NCBI RefSeq assembly: GCF_002874965.1 | Contig: NZ_CP025624.1 | Location: forward strand, 2,108,001 to 2,172,000 | Length of the DNA: 64,000 nt | Reading direction: 5' to 3' | Origin: Pseudomonas sp. NC02 | GTDB taxonomy: Bacteria > Pseudomonadota > Gammaproteobacteria > Pseudomonadales > Pseudomonadaceae | Shown: piece by piece, positions 6,894-15,883 of the stretch | How positions within the stretch are numbered: position 1 is the first letter of the stretch | Layout: each line of letters starts with the position of its first letter | The notes under the pieces: generated by a model | The model's input: only the letters and a program-made list of their open reading frames with translations | Told to the model about the DNA's origin: nothing | The model's database searches: none | Made by a program: the position numbers and the translations under genes

Positions 6894-7856
6894 TTAACTG
6901 GCGCGAAGTCCGTCGATAAAGCGAACCAGGCGGGTGCCCAGTTCAGCCGCCAGCGGCAACTGCGGGTCGTTATAGGACTCCAGTTGCTGCTTCACGTTGT
7001 TGGGCACGATGCGCATCACGTGGTTCATGCCTTCGATCACCGTCAGCTCGGCGTCGGGCTTGGCCTTCTGCAATTGTTGCGCATCGGCCACGCCGACCTG
7101 CAGGTCATTGGTGCCCTGGACGATCAGCGCCGGCATGGTCAATTTGGCAAAGGCCGCCGAAGGGTCGGCGCGGAACAGGCTGATCAGATAGGGCTGCACG
7201 CTGGGGCGGAAAATGCCCTCAAGGGGTGTGGGCACATCGGCGTCCACCTGGCCGGCCTTGAGGTGATCGAGAATCTGGTTGCTGCGCAGTAACAGCGCTG
7301 GAGGCATATGGTCGGCCAGTTGCTGGCGGATCACCTGGTCCACCGGGCGCGCACTGCCCGACAGGGAGATCACCCCGGCCGGGTTGAGCTGCGGGGCGGC
7401 GAGGGCGGCCACCAGTGCACCTTCGCTGTGGCCCAGCACAATCAGCGGGCCCATGCGTGGGTCGGCCTTGAGCAACTTGCCCCAGGCCACGGCGTCGGAC
7501 ACGTAGGCATCCAGGGTCAGGTTGCGTTCATCGGGGGTGGCGGCAAGGCTGGCGGCCACGCCGCGCTTGTCGTAGCGCACGCTGGCGATGTTGTGCCTGG
7601 CCAGCACCCAGGCCAGGCGCTTGAGGCTGTCGTTGCGTGCGCCGTCGGCGCTGTTGCCGTTGCGGTCGGTGGGCCCGGAGCCGGCGATGATCAGCACCAC
7701 CGGCACCGGCTTGTCGGATTTGGGCAACAACAGCGAACCAAACAGCTCGCCACTGCCGGTGTCCAGGCTGATGGGCCGTTGCAGCACGACAGGGGAGGCG
7801 GCGAAGCCAAGGCTGGAAAACAGAGTGAGGGTCAAAAGCAGAACTCGCAGCATCAT
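6894..7856 (-). CDS. Exported alpha/beta hydrolase
   Basis: The 320-residue protein has a signal peptide (MMLRVLLLTLTLFSSLGFAA). The serine-hydrolase fold follows: oxyanion region VVLIIAGSGPTDRNG, nucleophile elbow GHSEGA (about 143-148), acid in ALIVQGTNDLQVG, and His in IEGMNHVMR. All three members of the triad are visible, so it should be an active esterase, lipase or peptidase in the periplasm. The substrate cannot be told from sequence. It lies 99 bp upstream of the coiled-coil gene on the same strand and is divergent from aroC. Confidence 0.88.
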   Translation of the reverse strand: MMLRVLLLTLTLFSSLGFAASPVVLQRPISLDTGSGELFGSLLLPKSDKPVPVVLIIAGSGPTDRNGNSADGARNDSLKRLAWVLARHNIASVRYDKRGVAASLAATPDERNLTLDAYVSDAVAWGKLLKADPRMGPLIVLGHSEGALVAALAAPQLNPAGVISLSGSARPVDQVIRQQLADHMPPALLLRSNQILDHLKAGQVDADVPTPLEGIFRPSVQPYLISLFRADPSAAFAKLTMPALIVQGTNDLQVGVADAQQLQKAKPDAELTVIEGMNHVMRIVPNNVKQQLESYNDPQLPLAAELGTRLVRFIDGLRAS

Positions 7857-7999
7857 CGCGCCATCATGAGGAAGGTGCCGGTTGGACCAACGTCTACCGG
7901 TAAGGTTTCGAGGATGAACTAGTCGGTTAGCCTGCGTATACTGGCCGCCTTAAGTTATTACGGTTGACTTGATTCAACTGATTTCACGGAGCGCCCTGC

Positions 8000-9091
8000 A
8001 TGTCCGGCAATACCTACGGCAAGCTGTTCACTGTTACCACCGCGGGCGAAAGCCATGGCCCGGCGTTGGTCGCCATTGTCGACGGCTGCCCGCCGGGCCT
8101 CGAGTTGTCCCTGGAAGACCTGCAGCGTGACCTCGACCGCCGCAAGCCCGGCACCAGCCGCCACACCACCCAGCGCCAGGAAGCCGACGAAGTCGAAATC
8201 CTCTCCGGCGTGTTCGAAGGCCGCACCACCGGCTGCGCCATTGGCCTGCTGATTCGCAACACTGACCAGAAGTCCAAGGACTACTCGGCGATCAAGGACC
8301 TGTTCCGCCCGGCCCACGCCGACTACACCTACCACCACAAATACGGCGAGCGCGACTACCGTGGCGGTGGCCGCAGCTCGGCGCGGGAAACCGCGATGCG
8401 CGTGGCGGCCGGTGCGATTGCCAAGAAGTTCCTGGCGACCCAGGGCATCGTGATCCGCGGCTACATGAGCCAGCTGGGCCCGATCGAAATCCCGTTCAAG
8501 ACCTGGGACAGCGTCGAAGACAACGCCTTTTTCTGCCCAGACCCGGACAAAGTGCCGGAGCTGGAAGCCTATATGGACCAGTTGCGCCGCGACCAGGATT
8601 CCGTCGGCGCCAAGATCACCGTGGTTGCCGAAGGCGTGATGCCGGGCCTGGGCGAGCCGATCTTCGACCGCCTCGATGCCGAACTGGCCCACGCGCTGAT
8701 GAGCATCAACGCGGTCAAGGGCGTGGAAATCGGCGCCGGGTTCGATTGTGTGGCCCAGCGTGGCACCGAGCACCGTGACGAGCTGACCCCGGAAGGTTTC
8801 CTCAGCAACAACGCCGGCGGCATTCTCGGCGGCATTTCCTCCGGCCAGCCAATCGTTGCGCACCTGGCCCTCAAGCCGACGTCCAGCATCACCACGCCGG
8901 GCCGTTCGATCGATGTGCACGGCAACCCGGTGGACGTGATCACCAAGGGCCGTCACGACCCTTGCGTCGGCATCCGTGCCACGCCGATTGCCGAAGCGAT
9001 GATGGCCATTGTGTTGATGGACCACCTGCTGCGTCATCGTGGGCAAAACGCCGACGTAAAAGTCAGTACTCCGGTATTGGGCCAGCTGTGA
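8000..9091 (+). CDS. aroC: Chorismate synthase
   Basis: The 363-residue protein has the full set of AroC signatures: [18 protein letters not shown] near the N-terminus, the [22 protein letters not shown] segment (about 115-133) that binds reduced flavin and phosphate, and [17 protein letters not shown] near the C-terminus. It makes chorismate from 5-enolpyruvylshikimate-3-phosphate using reduced FMN, the last common step of aromatic synthesis. Length is normal and the start at ATG 8000 gives the family N-terminus [10 protein letters not shown]. Its downstream repeat and the MFS gene follow directly on the same strand. Confidence 0.98.
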   Translation: MSGNTYGKLFTVTTAGESHGPALVAIVDGCPPGLELSLEDLQRDLDRRKPGTSRHTTQRQEADEVEILSGVFEGRTTGCAIGLLIRNTDQKSKDYSAIKDLFRPAHADYTYHHKYGERDYRGGGRSSARETAMRVAAGAIAKKFLATQGIVIRGYMSQLGPIEIPFKTWDSVEDNAFFCPDPDKVPELEAYMDQLRRDQDSVGAKITVVAEGVMPGLGEPIFDRLDAELAHALMSINAVKGVEIGAGFDCVAQRGTEHRDELTPEGFLSNNAGGILGGISSGQPIVAHLALKPTSSITTPGRSIDVHGNPVDVITKGRHDPCVGIRATPIAEAMMAIVLMDHLLRHRGQNADVKVSTPVLGQL

Positions 9092-9096
9092 CCGTG

Positions 9097-9229
9097 TGTG
9101 GCGAGCGAGCTTGCTCGCGCTGGGCTGCGCAGCGGCCCCAAAGCCTGCAACCCGGTAGTACCTGGAGAACTGCGGCGCTTCTAGTGGGGCCGCTTCGCGA
9201 CCCAGCGCGAGCAGGCTCGCTCGCCACAA
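9097..9229. repeat. Long inverted repeat (second REP family)
   Basis: GTGGCGAGCGAGCTTGCTCGC is mirrored by GCGAGCAGGCTCGCTCGCCAC, and inside these the segments GCTGGGCTGCGCAGCGGCCCC and GGGGCCGCTTCGCGACCCAGC also pair. It is therefore one 133-bp imperfect hairpin. Related copies lie at 19355 and 33715. This copy ends only 7 bp before the MFS start codon, so it forms most of that gene's leader. Confidence 0.9.
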
Positions 9230-9236
9230 GTCACTT

Positions 9237-10391
9237 ATGCTGACGCAAGCCCTTCCATACTGGCGACTCTCCAGCTTCTACCTGTTCTATTTCGCCCTGC
9301 TGGGGGCGACGGCGCCGTTCCTGGCGTTGTACTTCGATCACCTTGGGTTCTCCAGCGCGCGCATCGGCGAGCTGGTGGCCATCCCCATGCTGATGCGCTG
9401 CGTGGCACCCAACCTGTGGGGCTGGCTGGGGGATTACACCGGCCGGCGCCTGGCCATCGTGCGCTTTGGCGCGGTGTGCACCCTGGTGAGTTTCTCGTTG
9501 ATCTTTGTCAGCAAGACTTACGCCTGGCTGGCGCTGGTGATGGCCTTGCACGCGTTCTTCTGGCACGCGGTCCTGCCGCAGTTTGAAGTCATCACCCTCG
9601 CGCACCTGCAAGGCCAGACCTCGCGCTACAGCCAGGTGCGGTTGTGGGGCTCCATCGGTTTTATCCTCACCGTGGTGATCATGGGCCGCTTGTTCGACTG
9701 GCTGAGCCTGGATATCTACCCGGTGGTGGTCGTGGTGATCATGGCCGGCATCATCGGCGCGAGCCTCTGGGTGCCGAATGCGCAGCCGCCGGCCCAGGGC
9801 AACCGCCTGGCCGGTGACGGCTTTTTGCGGCAACTGCGCAGCCCCGGCGTCCTCGCGTTTTATGCCTGCGTGGCGCTGATGCAAATGAGCCACGGCCCGT
9901 ACTACACCTTCCTCACCCTGCACCTTGAACACCTCGGTTACAGCCGTGGCGTGATCGGCATGTTGTGGGCGCTGGGCGTGGTGGCGGAAGTCTTGATGTT
10001 CCTGGCCATGAGCCGGATTCTCACGCGCTTTTCGGTACGCCGGGTATTGATGGCGAGTTTCCTGCTGGCCGCACTGCGCTGGTTGCTGCTGGGCTCGTTT
10101 GCCGAATTCTTCTGGGTGCTGTTGCTGGCGCAGGTGATGCACGCGGCGACCTTCGGCAGTTTTCACGCGGCGGCCATCCAGTTCGTGCAACGCAGCTTTG
10201 GTGCTCGCCAGCAAGGGCAGGGCCAGGCACTGTATGCGGCACTGGCCGGTACCGGCGGTGCGCTGGGCGCACTCTATTCAGGTTACAGCTGGAACCTGCT
10301 GGGGCCGACCCTGACCTTCAGCATTGCCAGCGTCGCGGCCCTGGCCGCCGCCCTAATCATTGGCATTCGATTGCAAGAGGAGCGGCCATGA
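9237..10391 (+). CDS. MFS transporter (HcaT/LacY-like)
   Basis: The 384-residue protein has about 12 membrane helices. It starts MLTQALPYWRLSSFYLFYFALLGATAP, and the first cytoplasmic loop carries WGWLGDYTGRRLAIV, an MFS motif-A variant. The short N-terminus and RWLLLG/Q-rich second half resemble the HcaT-type branch (3-phenylpropionate permease and nucleoside-like symporters). It is likely a proton-coupled importer or exporter with unknown substrate. No Shine-Dalgarno is visible, and the start lies 7 bp after the inverted repeat. The stop overlaps an ATGA, and the dioxygenase-like gene begins 28 bp downstream. Confidence 0.85.
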   Translation: MLTQALPYWRLSSFYLFYFALLGATAPFLALYFDHLGFSSARIGELVAIPMLMRCVAPNLWGWLGDYTGRRLAIVRFGAVCTLVSFSLIFVSKTYAWLALVMALHAFFWHAVLPQFEVITLAHLQGQTSRYSQVRLWGSIGFILTVVIMGRLFDWLSLDIYPVVVVVIMAGIIGASLWVPNAQPPAQGNRLAGDGFLRQLRSPGVLAFYACVALMQMSHGPYYTFLTLHLEHLGYSRGVIGMLWALGVVAEVLMFLAMSRILTRFSVRRVLMASFLLAALRWLLLGSFAEFFWVLLLAQVMHAATFGSFHAAAIQFVQRSFGARQQGQGQALYAALAGTGGALGALYSGYSWNLLGPTLTFSIASVAALAAALIIGIRLQEERP

Positions 10392-10419
10392 GCGGCTCCC
10401 GTGACAGAGGAAGAGTTTG

Positions 10420-10965
10420 ATGAGCTATCTCGCGGTTTACCACGTCTGCACCCCCGACACCCCGAACAAGGTCCTGACTCACCAGGACGATATCGCCTCG
10501 ACCCTGGCCGAGCTGGGTGTGGGGTTCGATCGCTGGCAGGCGACTACCCGACTTGAGCCCGGGGCCAGCGAGGTTGAGATTATCGCCGCCTACCAGGCGC
10601 CCATCGACAAGCTGATGACCGAGCGCGGCTACACCACCGTTGATGTGCTCCGCGTCAGCAACGATCACCCGCAGAAAGCCCAATTGCGCGCCGAGCGACT
10701 CGACGAACACCGCATGGCCCAAGACCACGTGCGTTTTTTCGTAGCGGGTCGTGGGCTGTTTACCTTGCACATCGAAGATTATGTGTACGCGGTGTTCTGC
10801 GAGAAAAACGACCTGATCTTGGTGCCGAGCGGCATCCCGCACTGGTTTGATATGGGGGAGAACCCGCACTTTGTGGCGATCCGCCTGTTCAGTGACCCTG
10901 AAGGGCTGGCGGTCATGCTGACGGGCGACGCGATCGCCGAGGGTTTTCCTCGGCTTGATGACTAA
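10420..10965 (+). CDS. Acireductone dioxygenase-like cupin with altered metal ligands
   Basis: The 181-residue protein is collinear with bacterial acireductone dioxygenase (MtnD) of the methionine salvage pathway: N-terminal YHVCTPDTPNKVLTH, LMTERGYTTVDVL, FFVAGRGLFTLHI and SGIPHWFDMGENPHFVAIR. The enzyme binds Fe or Ni with a His-x-His-x3-Glu set plus a later His. Here the segment reads H97-R-M99-A-Q-D-H103, so the second His is Met and the Glu is His; only H97 and H141 remain. Activity is therefore doubtful, and it may be a paralogue of a true MtnD elsewhere. No other salvage genes are nearby. ATG 10420 follows AGAGGAAGAG; a TTG one codon earlier is less likely. Confidence 0.85.
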   Translation: MSYLAVYHVCTPDTPNKVLTHQDDIASTLAELGVGFDRWQATTRLEPGASEVEIIAAYQAPIDKLMTERGYTTVDVLRVSNDHPQKAQLRAERLDEHRMAQDHVRFFVAGRGLFTLHIEDYVYAVFCEKNDLILVPSGIPHWFDMGENPHFVAIRLFSDPEGLAVMLTGDAIAEGFPRLDD

Positions 10966-10976
10966 GTTCGTCCGGC

Positions 10977-11006
10977 AATGCCTCCTGAACAGGGGGCATT
11001 TTTTTA
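10977..11006 (+). terminator. Intrinsic terminator after the dioxygenase-like gene
   Basis: TGCCTCCT pairs with AGGGGGCA around a GAAC loop and is followed by seven T residues. It lies 12 bp after the stop codon. Confidence 0.85.
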
Positions 11007-11182
11007 ACTTCAATTCCTTCAGGTTGGAAATCGCTGTAGGAATAAACTTGAAAGTTTGTGGGTAACAGCTGTTTATCGTTGACCTTACTTGTTACTTCCA
11101 CTCTTTGTGTAACTCTCTCTGGTCTCAATATTTATTCGCCTGTCAATAGGAGTAATCCGACTTCGGGCGTTACAAGACCTAT

Positions 11183-11485
11183 ATGAAGAGAGGGGCCTGC
11201 ATGAGCGGTTCGGAGCCACAGGAACAACCGTCCACGCAAACGGACAGCGCGCCGGTTGCCAACCGCAAGGCGCGTGCGATGTTGTCGGGTAAACCCCTGA
11301 CCCCAAAGGAACGGGAAATCCTGCATTGGGCGGTCGAGGGCAAGACGGTGTGGGAAATCAGCAGGATTCGCTCCATCTCCCAGGCCACGGTGAAGTTTCA
11401 CCTGCGCAACATCTACGGCAAGTTGCAGGTGACTAACCGGGTCCAGGCCGTGAACGAGGCGGTGAAACAGGGATTGTGCAAATAA
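11183..11485 (+). CDS. Small LuxR-type HTH regulator
   Basis: The 100-residue protein (or 94 residues from the internal ATG at 11201) is a polar, disordered N-terminus of about 35 residues followed by a LuxR/GerE DNA-binding domain. The domain shows LTPKEREILHWAVEGKT, IS-ATVKFHLRNIYGKL and NRVQAV. There is no autoinducer-binding or receiver domain, so it cannot sense acyl-homoserine lactones by itself. It may be constitutive or work through a partner. About 175 bp of relatively AT-rich leader lies upstream. Its targets are unknown. Confidence 0.85.
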   Translation: MKRGACMSGSEPQEQPSTQTDSAPVANRKARAMLSGKPLTPKEREILHWAVEGKTVWEISRIRSISQATVKFHLRNIYGKLQVTNRVQAVNEAVKQGLCK

Positions 11486-11488
11486 AAA

Positions 11489-11516
11489 AAGGCCGTGGTG
11501 CGCAACGGCACCACGA
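11489..11516 (-). terminator. Intrinsic terminator of the DUF3509 gene
   Basis: On the minus strand CGTGGTGC pairs with GCACCACG around a short loop, and a T-run (A7 on the plus strand, 11484-11490) follows. It lies between the convergent LuxR-type and DUF3509 genes and is oriented for the latter. Confidence 0.8.
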
Positions 11517-11539
11517 CCTGTTCGGGTCCTGCATGACGG

Positions 11540-11818
11540 TCAAGCCGAATGGTAGGTCGGCAGGGCAAAGCGGTTCTGGCTTTGCAGCATCGAAATCTGT
11601 GGCAGGTCGCTGGCTTGTTCAGCCAGGTCGCGGCGAATGGCGCTGATGACCCACGTCAGTTGGTCGGCCGTGTGCAGTTGCTGATAAGAGATCGAACGTT
11701 TGATCTGCTTGCCTTCGCTGTTACGCAAGGTCAGCAGGATGCCGCCATCAGGACGCGCCTGGGTGGTGACGTCGAAATTGGAGAACACAGAAGAAAATTT
11801 ATCTTGGATCAGGCTCAT
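11540..11818 (-). CDS. DUF3509 protein
   Basis: The 92-residue protein (MSLIQDKFSSVFSNFDVTTQ) matches the small Pseudomonas-specific DUF3509 family. Features are RPDGGILLTLRN, KRSISYQQL and a C-terminal helix region with WVISAIRRDLAEQ. It is soluble, with no signal peptide, and its function is unknown. It is a single gene with its own terminator. Confidence 0.8.
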   Translation of the reverse strand: MSLIQDKFSSVFSNFDVTTQARPDGGILLTLRNSEGKQIKRSISYQQLHTADQLTWVISAIRRDLAEQASDLPQISMLQSQNRFALPTYHSA

Positions 11819-11836
11819 GTCTATCAGCTCCGTTAG

Positions 11837-12216
11837 CTCATGTTTTGCAGCGTGGAGTGATAGGTGCAGTGATTGTGCCAGTACTGACTATCTTAAAAAA
11901 TCGTTATAAATCAATCAGTTATAAAATTTTAAGATTTCCAGTTTCGTGCAATTTGCATGAATGGCCATCGTGCATCCTGCATTTTGCGGGGTTTTGCCAA
12001 GTGTTTCACAGCTGGCACGCAAGGCAGGTCTTCCATAGTGACCACCTGGCGGTGCGCTAAATTCCTTTTCCTTTCGGGATACAAAACTTTTCAAATCCTG
12101 CGTGTACAGCCGAAGAACGGCTGGCGTATTTTCCTGCAAGGCATTCGGCGCGGGTCTTACAGTGCGATGGGTGCCTTGAGGGTCATACGAACAATAAGAA
12201 AAAGGACGTTCCCGCC
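11837..12216. other. Intergenic region, no gene seen
   Basis: This 380-bp stretch is AT-rich at 11888-11945 (TTATAAATCAATCAGTTATAAA contains a short imperfect inverted repeat). It probably holds the divergent promoters for the DUF3509 and acyl-CoA synthetase genes. No conserved reading frame, REP or RNA gene was recognised. Confidence 0.5.
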
Positions 12217-14043
12217 ATGAACCACCCGCCAAGTGACATGATCACCTGGGGCATGATGCTGCGTAAGGTGCCCACCATTGTCCGTGCACTGCCGCGCCTG
12301 GTGCGCGGAATCCGCGTTGCCAACATCACCGATCCCGACCAGCCGTGCGGCCTGGGCTGGACCTTTGAACAAGCCACCCAACGCAACCCCGACGGCGCCG
12401 CGCTGCTGTATGGCGACACGGTGCTGAGCTACCGCCAGGCCAACCAGCAGGCCAACCGCATGGCTCACTACCTGCAGCAGCAGGGGATCGGCAAGGGCGA
12501 CGTGGTGGCGTTGTTTATCGAGAACCGCCCCGAGTTGTTGCTCAGCGTACTGGCCGTGGCCAAGGTGGGCGGCATTTGCGCGATGCTCAATACCTCGCAA
12601 ACCCAGACCGCACTGGTTCACAGCCTCAACCTGGTGACGCCGGCGGCCATTGTGGTGGGTGCCGAGTTGGTAGGGGCCTACGAGGCCGTGCGCAGCCAGG
12701 TGGCCATCGAGGCGGATAAAACCTGGTTTATTGCCGATCAGCAGCACAGCCATGTGCCGCCGGATTACGTCGACCTGATGGCTGCCAGCGCCGACTGCCC
12801 GGTGGAAAACCCCGCCAGCACCCAGCAGATTTTTTTCAACGACCCTTGCTTCTATATCTACACCTCCGGCACCACCGGCTTGCCCAAGGCCGGCATTTTC
12901 AAACACGGCCGCTGGATGAAGTCCTCGGCCAGTTTCGGCACCATCGCCCTGGATATGGGGCCCGAGGATGTCGTCTATTGCACCTTGCCGCTGTATCACG
13001 CCACTGGCCTGTGCGTGTGCTGGGGTTCGGCGATTGCCGGGGCGTCGGGGTTCGCGATTCGCCGCAAGTTCAGCGCCAGCCAGTTCTGGGACGATGTGCG
13101 CAAATTCAATGCGACCACCCTGGGTTATGTCGGCGAGCTGTGCCGCTACCTGATCGACCAGCCTGCCCACGGGCGCGACCTGGATAACCGGGTGACGAAG
13201 ATGATCGGCAACGGCCTGCGCCCTGGGGTTTGGGCTGAGTTCAAGCAGCGCTTTGGCGTTGATCATATCTGCGAGCTGTACGCCGCCAGTGACGGCAACA
13301 TCGGCTTCACCAATGTGCTGAACTTCGACAACACCATCGGCTTTTCCCTGATGCACTGGGCACTGGTGGACTACGCCCATGACAGCTGTGAGCCGATTCG
13401 CGGCGCCGACGGTTTCATGCGCGAAGTGCCCAAGGGGGGCCAGGGGCTGCTGCTGGCCAGGATCGATGACAAGGCACCGTTCGACGGCTACACCGACCCC
13501 GAGAAGAACCGCAAGGTGGTGCTCAGCGACGTGTTCGAGAAGGGCGACCGTTATTTCAACACCGGCGACCTGTTGCGCAATATCGGCTTTGGCCACGCCC
13601 AATTCGTTGACCGGCTGGGGGACACCTACCGCTGGAAAGGTGAAAACGTCTCCACCACCGAAGTCGAGAACATCTTCCTGCAGCACCCGCAGATTTCCGA
13701 AGTGGTGGCCTACGGCGTGGAGATTGAAAACACCAACGGCCGCGCGGGCATGGCGGCCATTACGCCTGCCGAATCCCTGGCTTCCCTGGACATGCGCGAG
13801 TTGCTGACCTTCGCCCACGGGCAATTGCCCGCGTATGCGGTGCCGTTGTTCCTGCGGATCAAGGTGAAGATGGAAACCACGGGCACCTTTAAATACCAGA
13901 AGGTGAAACTCAAGGAGGAAGCGTTCGATCCGGGCAAGGCCGGTGATGATCCGATCTTTGCCTGGCTGCCTGGGTCGGACAGTTATGTGCCGGTCACCGG
14001 GCAACTGTTGGCGGATATTCAGGCGGGCAAGTTCCGTTATTGA
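12217..14043 (+). CDS. Long-chain acyl-CoA synthetase (FATP-type)
   Basis: The 608-residue adenylate-forming enzyme has the P-loop-like IYTSGTTGLPKAG (about 211-223), the VYCTLPLYHATG region, the ATP-binding YAASDGNIGFTN, YFNTGDLLRN, and DRLGDTYRWKGENVSTTEVE, which is typical of the very-long-chain/FATP branch. The C-terminal Lys in TGTFKYQKVKL is also present. It should activate fatty acids to acyl-CoA through an acyl-AMP intermediate at the inner membrane. It is transcribed alone. The annotated start ATG 12217 is preceded by a weak GGACG site. Confidence 0.9.
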   Translation: MNHPPSDMITWGMMLRKVPTIVRALPRLVRGIRVANITDPDQPCGLGWTFEQATQRNPDGAALLYGDTVLSYRQANQQANRMAHYLQQQGIGKGDVVALFIENRPELLLSVLAVAKVGGICAMLNTSQTQTALVHSLNLVTPAAIVVGAELVGAYEAVRSQVAIEADKTWFIADQQHSHVPPDYVDLMAASADCPVENPASTQQIFFNDPCFYIYTSGTTGLPKAGIFKHGRWMKSSASFGTIALDMGPEDVVYCTLPLYHATGLCVCWGSAIAGASGFAIRRKFSASQFWDDVRKFNATTLGYVGELCRYLIDQPAHGRDLDNRVTKMIGNGLRPGVWAEFKQRFGVDHICELYAASDGNIGFTNVLNFDNTIGFSLMHWALVDYAHDSCEPIRGADGFMREVPKGGQGLLLARIDDKAPFDGYTDPEKNRKVVLSDVFEKGDRYFNTGDLLRNIGFGHAQFVDRLGDTYRWKGENVSTTEVENIFLQHPQISEVVAYGVEIENTNGRAGMAAITPAESLASLDMRELLTFAHGQLPAYAVPLFLRIKVKMETTGTFKYQKVKLKEEAFDPGKAGDDPIFAWLPGSDSYVPVTGQLLADIQAGKFRY

Positions 14044-14139
14044 TTCTGCCTATCGCCGCTTTTGGGAAAAAAGGCATGACAGTGGGGAACTCCATCGCGA
14101 GACTGGGCGCCTTATGAAACACCAGACAAGGAGCCCCAC

Positions 14140-14655
14140 ATGTCAGACCAAGCCAAACAAATGACCGAAGACGAAGCCGCCGAATTTGCCGAGCAGGTGT
14201 TCGACGTGGCGCGCAAAGGCGATGCCGCGATGCTGGCGGCGTTGCTGGCCAAGGGCTTGCCGCCGAACCTGCGCAACCACAATGGCGATACGCTGTTGAT
14301 GCTGTCGGCCTACCATGGCCATGTGGACGCGGTGAAAGTGCTGCTGGAATTCAAGGCCGACCCCCAGATTGCCAACGACAAGAACCAGCTGCCGATTGCC
14401 GGCGCGGCGTTCAAGGGCAACCTGCCGGTGGTCAAGGCATTGATCGAAGGCGGAGCGTTGGTCGAAGGCGCATCCTCTGATGGTCGCACCGCCTTGATGA
14501 TGGCGGCGATGTTCAACCGTACCGAAATGGTGGACTACCTAATCAGCCAGGGCGCCAATCCCAAGGCCACCGATGCCCAGGGCGTGACCGCGCTGGCAGC
14601 GGCCCAGACCATGGGGGCGGTGGATACGGCGGCGCAGTTGCAAAAACTGGTGTAG
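14140..14655 (+). CDS. Ankyrin-repeat protein
   Basis: The 171-residue protein consists almost entirely of ankyrin repeats (about 45-165). Four units with the consensus G-T-L-L-A-x-x-G-H are seen: NGDTLLMLSAYHGHVD, NQLPIAGAAFKGNL, DGRTALMMAAMFNRTEM and QGVTALAAAQTMG. No signal peptide is present, so it is probably cytoplasmic and acts by protein binding. Its partner is unknown. A strong AAGGAG ribosome site precedes ATG 14140. The following gene starts 41 bp downstream and may be co-transcribed. Confidence 0.9.
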   Translation: MSDQAKQMTEDEAAEFAEQVFDVARKGDAAMLAALLAKGLPPNLRNHNGDTLLMLSAYHGHVDAVKVLLEFKADPQIANDKNQLPIAGAAFKGNLPVVKALIEGGALVEGASSDGRTALMMAAMFNRTEMVDYLISQGANPKATDAQGVTALAAAQTMGAVDTAAQLQKLV

Positions 14656-14696
14656 GCTTTGCGCCCTCAAAATCAGCCCCGCCACAGGACCACCCC

Positions 14697-15227
14697 ATGA
14701 AAACCGCACTCGTCGAACTCATCAGCAAAATCAGCTCCGGCTGCATGAGCGAACCCGAGATCGCCAAGGTGGCTGACGAAGCGGCCCAGGCCTACGCCGA
14801 TCCCGACGCTTTCCTGGCCGCCAACCCCGACATTAACTACGACGACACTTTCCCGATTCCCCTGGGTGAGTGGATCGTCGTCGGCAGCCTGCCAGACACC
14901 GTGCTGTTCCAGGCCGACACCTACCTGGACCTGTTCGCCCAGATCGTCGCCTCCTTTGGCCCCGGCGTGGCGTTCAACCTCAAGCCCAAGCAACTGGCCA
15001 AGACCGAAGCCCTGACCGCGCTGAACCGCATCCAGATCCAGATGAGCGCCCTCAACCCGGAGAACGGCGGCTACGTGCTGATGAACTTCAGCCAGTTGCT
15101 GGACGACGAGATCCAGGCTGTGCTGGTCTACGGCAACGACGTGCCACGGGTGCTGGAGTTGTGTGCCGAAACCGGCATAAAGGGCGAACCATCGCTGGAA
15201 GCTCTGCGGGTTGCGGTACACGTCTGA
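14697..15227 (+). CDS. Conserved hypothetical protein
   Basis: The 176-residue soluble protein (MKTALVELISKISSG) is acidic and lacks membrane segments or cysteine clusters. The middle (PIPLGEWIVVGSLPDTVLFQADTY) looks beta-rich and the rest helical. I recognise no family motif. It follows the ankyrin gene by 41 bp with a CAGGA ribosome site, so the two may act together, but nothing shows how. Confidence 0.65.
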   Translation: MKTALVELISKISSGCMSEPEIAKVADEAAQAYADPDAFLAANPDINYDDTFPIPLGEWIVVGSLPDTVLFQADTYLDLFAQIVASFGPGVAFNLKPKQLAKTEALTALNRIQIQMSALNPENGGYVLMNFSQLLDDEIQAVLVYGNDVPRVLELCAETGIKGEPSLEALRVAVHV

Positions 15228-15295
15228 AATAAAACGGAACCCCCGGCCACGGCTGACTATCCTAAGCAGGCAAGCCCTCACTTAGGAGCGACACC

Positions 15296-15487
15296 ATGGG
15301 TTCCACTTTTAATGGTCTGATCGGGTTGATCATCCTCGCGCTGGATATCTGGGCGATCATCAACGTGTTCAAAAGCGGCGCGAGTACCGGCGCCAAAGTG
15401 TTGTGGATCCTGTTGATCCTGCTGCTGCCGGTACTGGGCTTGATCATCTGGGCGATCGCCGGGCCGCGCGGTAACGTGCGGATCTGA
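15296..15487 (+). CDS. Small two-helix membrane protein (PLDc_N-like)
   Basis: The 63-residue protein has two membrane helices (about 7-25 and 35-55, LWILLILLLPVLGLIIWAIAGP). The P-V-x-G-x-I-x-W-x-x-x-G-P pattern resembles the PLDc_N (cardiolipin synthase N-terminal) module found alone in many bacteria. A TAGGAG site precedes the ATG. It probably sits in the inner membrane; its function is unknown. Confidence 0.75.
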   Translation: MGSTFNGLIGLIILALDIWAIINVFKSGASTGAKVLWILLILLLPVLGLIIWAIAGPRGNVRI

Positions 15488-15521
15488 TCCAAACAACGCT
15501 ATCCAGAGCGGGTACAGTAAG

Positions 15522-15611
15522 TGTGGGAGCGGGCTTGCTCGCGAATACGGTGTAACAGTCACCTGATGTATCGACTGATTTACCGTATTCGCGAGCAAGC
15601 CCGCTCCCACA
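15522..15611. repeat. REP pair
   Basis: Inverted REP copies GTGGGAGCGGGCTTGCTCGCG and CGCGAGCAAGCCCGCTCCCAC flank a spacer with complementary GAATACGGT and ACCGTATTC. It follows the small membrane protein gene and contains two intact IS110 target sites (15523-15536 and 15597-15610). Confidence 0.95.
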
Positions 15612-15883
15612 TCTGTTTCCGTACGCCCGTTATTGTGTTTCGAGATATTCGCTGCACAGAATTTTCACATTCCATCCAAGACAATTCGCCGGCTATTTCC
15701 CCTGTCGAGTGCTCTAAAACGAGTGCCCACCTACTGCAGGAGTGAGTAATCAATGGCGTTGCCGGCGTTGATCGGGCACCATTTGCGCCATTGCGTTCAC
15801 CGTCTACCCCAGCCTGCCTGGGCGAGGGCGGGGCGCCGCTGTATTCATTCGCAACTTAAACTTCCAATGGGTCCTAAAACGAC
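15612..15883. other. Intergenic region upstream of the LTA synthase-like gene
   Basis: No gene was recognised in these 272 bp. They probably carry the promoter of the sulfatase gene, whose start codon lacks an obvious Shine-Dalgarno sequence. Confidence 0.4.

Noticed and set aside
7958..9229. A 423-codon frame antisense to aroC
   Set aside because: Translation is Gly/Ala/His-rich without any family motif, and the region is fully explained by chorismate synthase and the adjacent repeat.
15522..15611. Repeated REP units considered as a CRISPR array
   Set aside because: The repeats are paired inverted copies scattered singly across the window, not direct repeats with unique spacers, and there are no cas genes.
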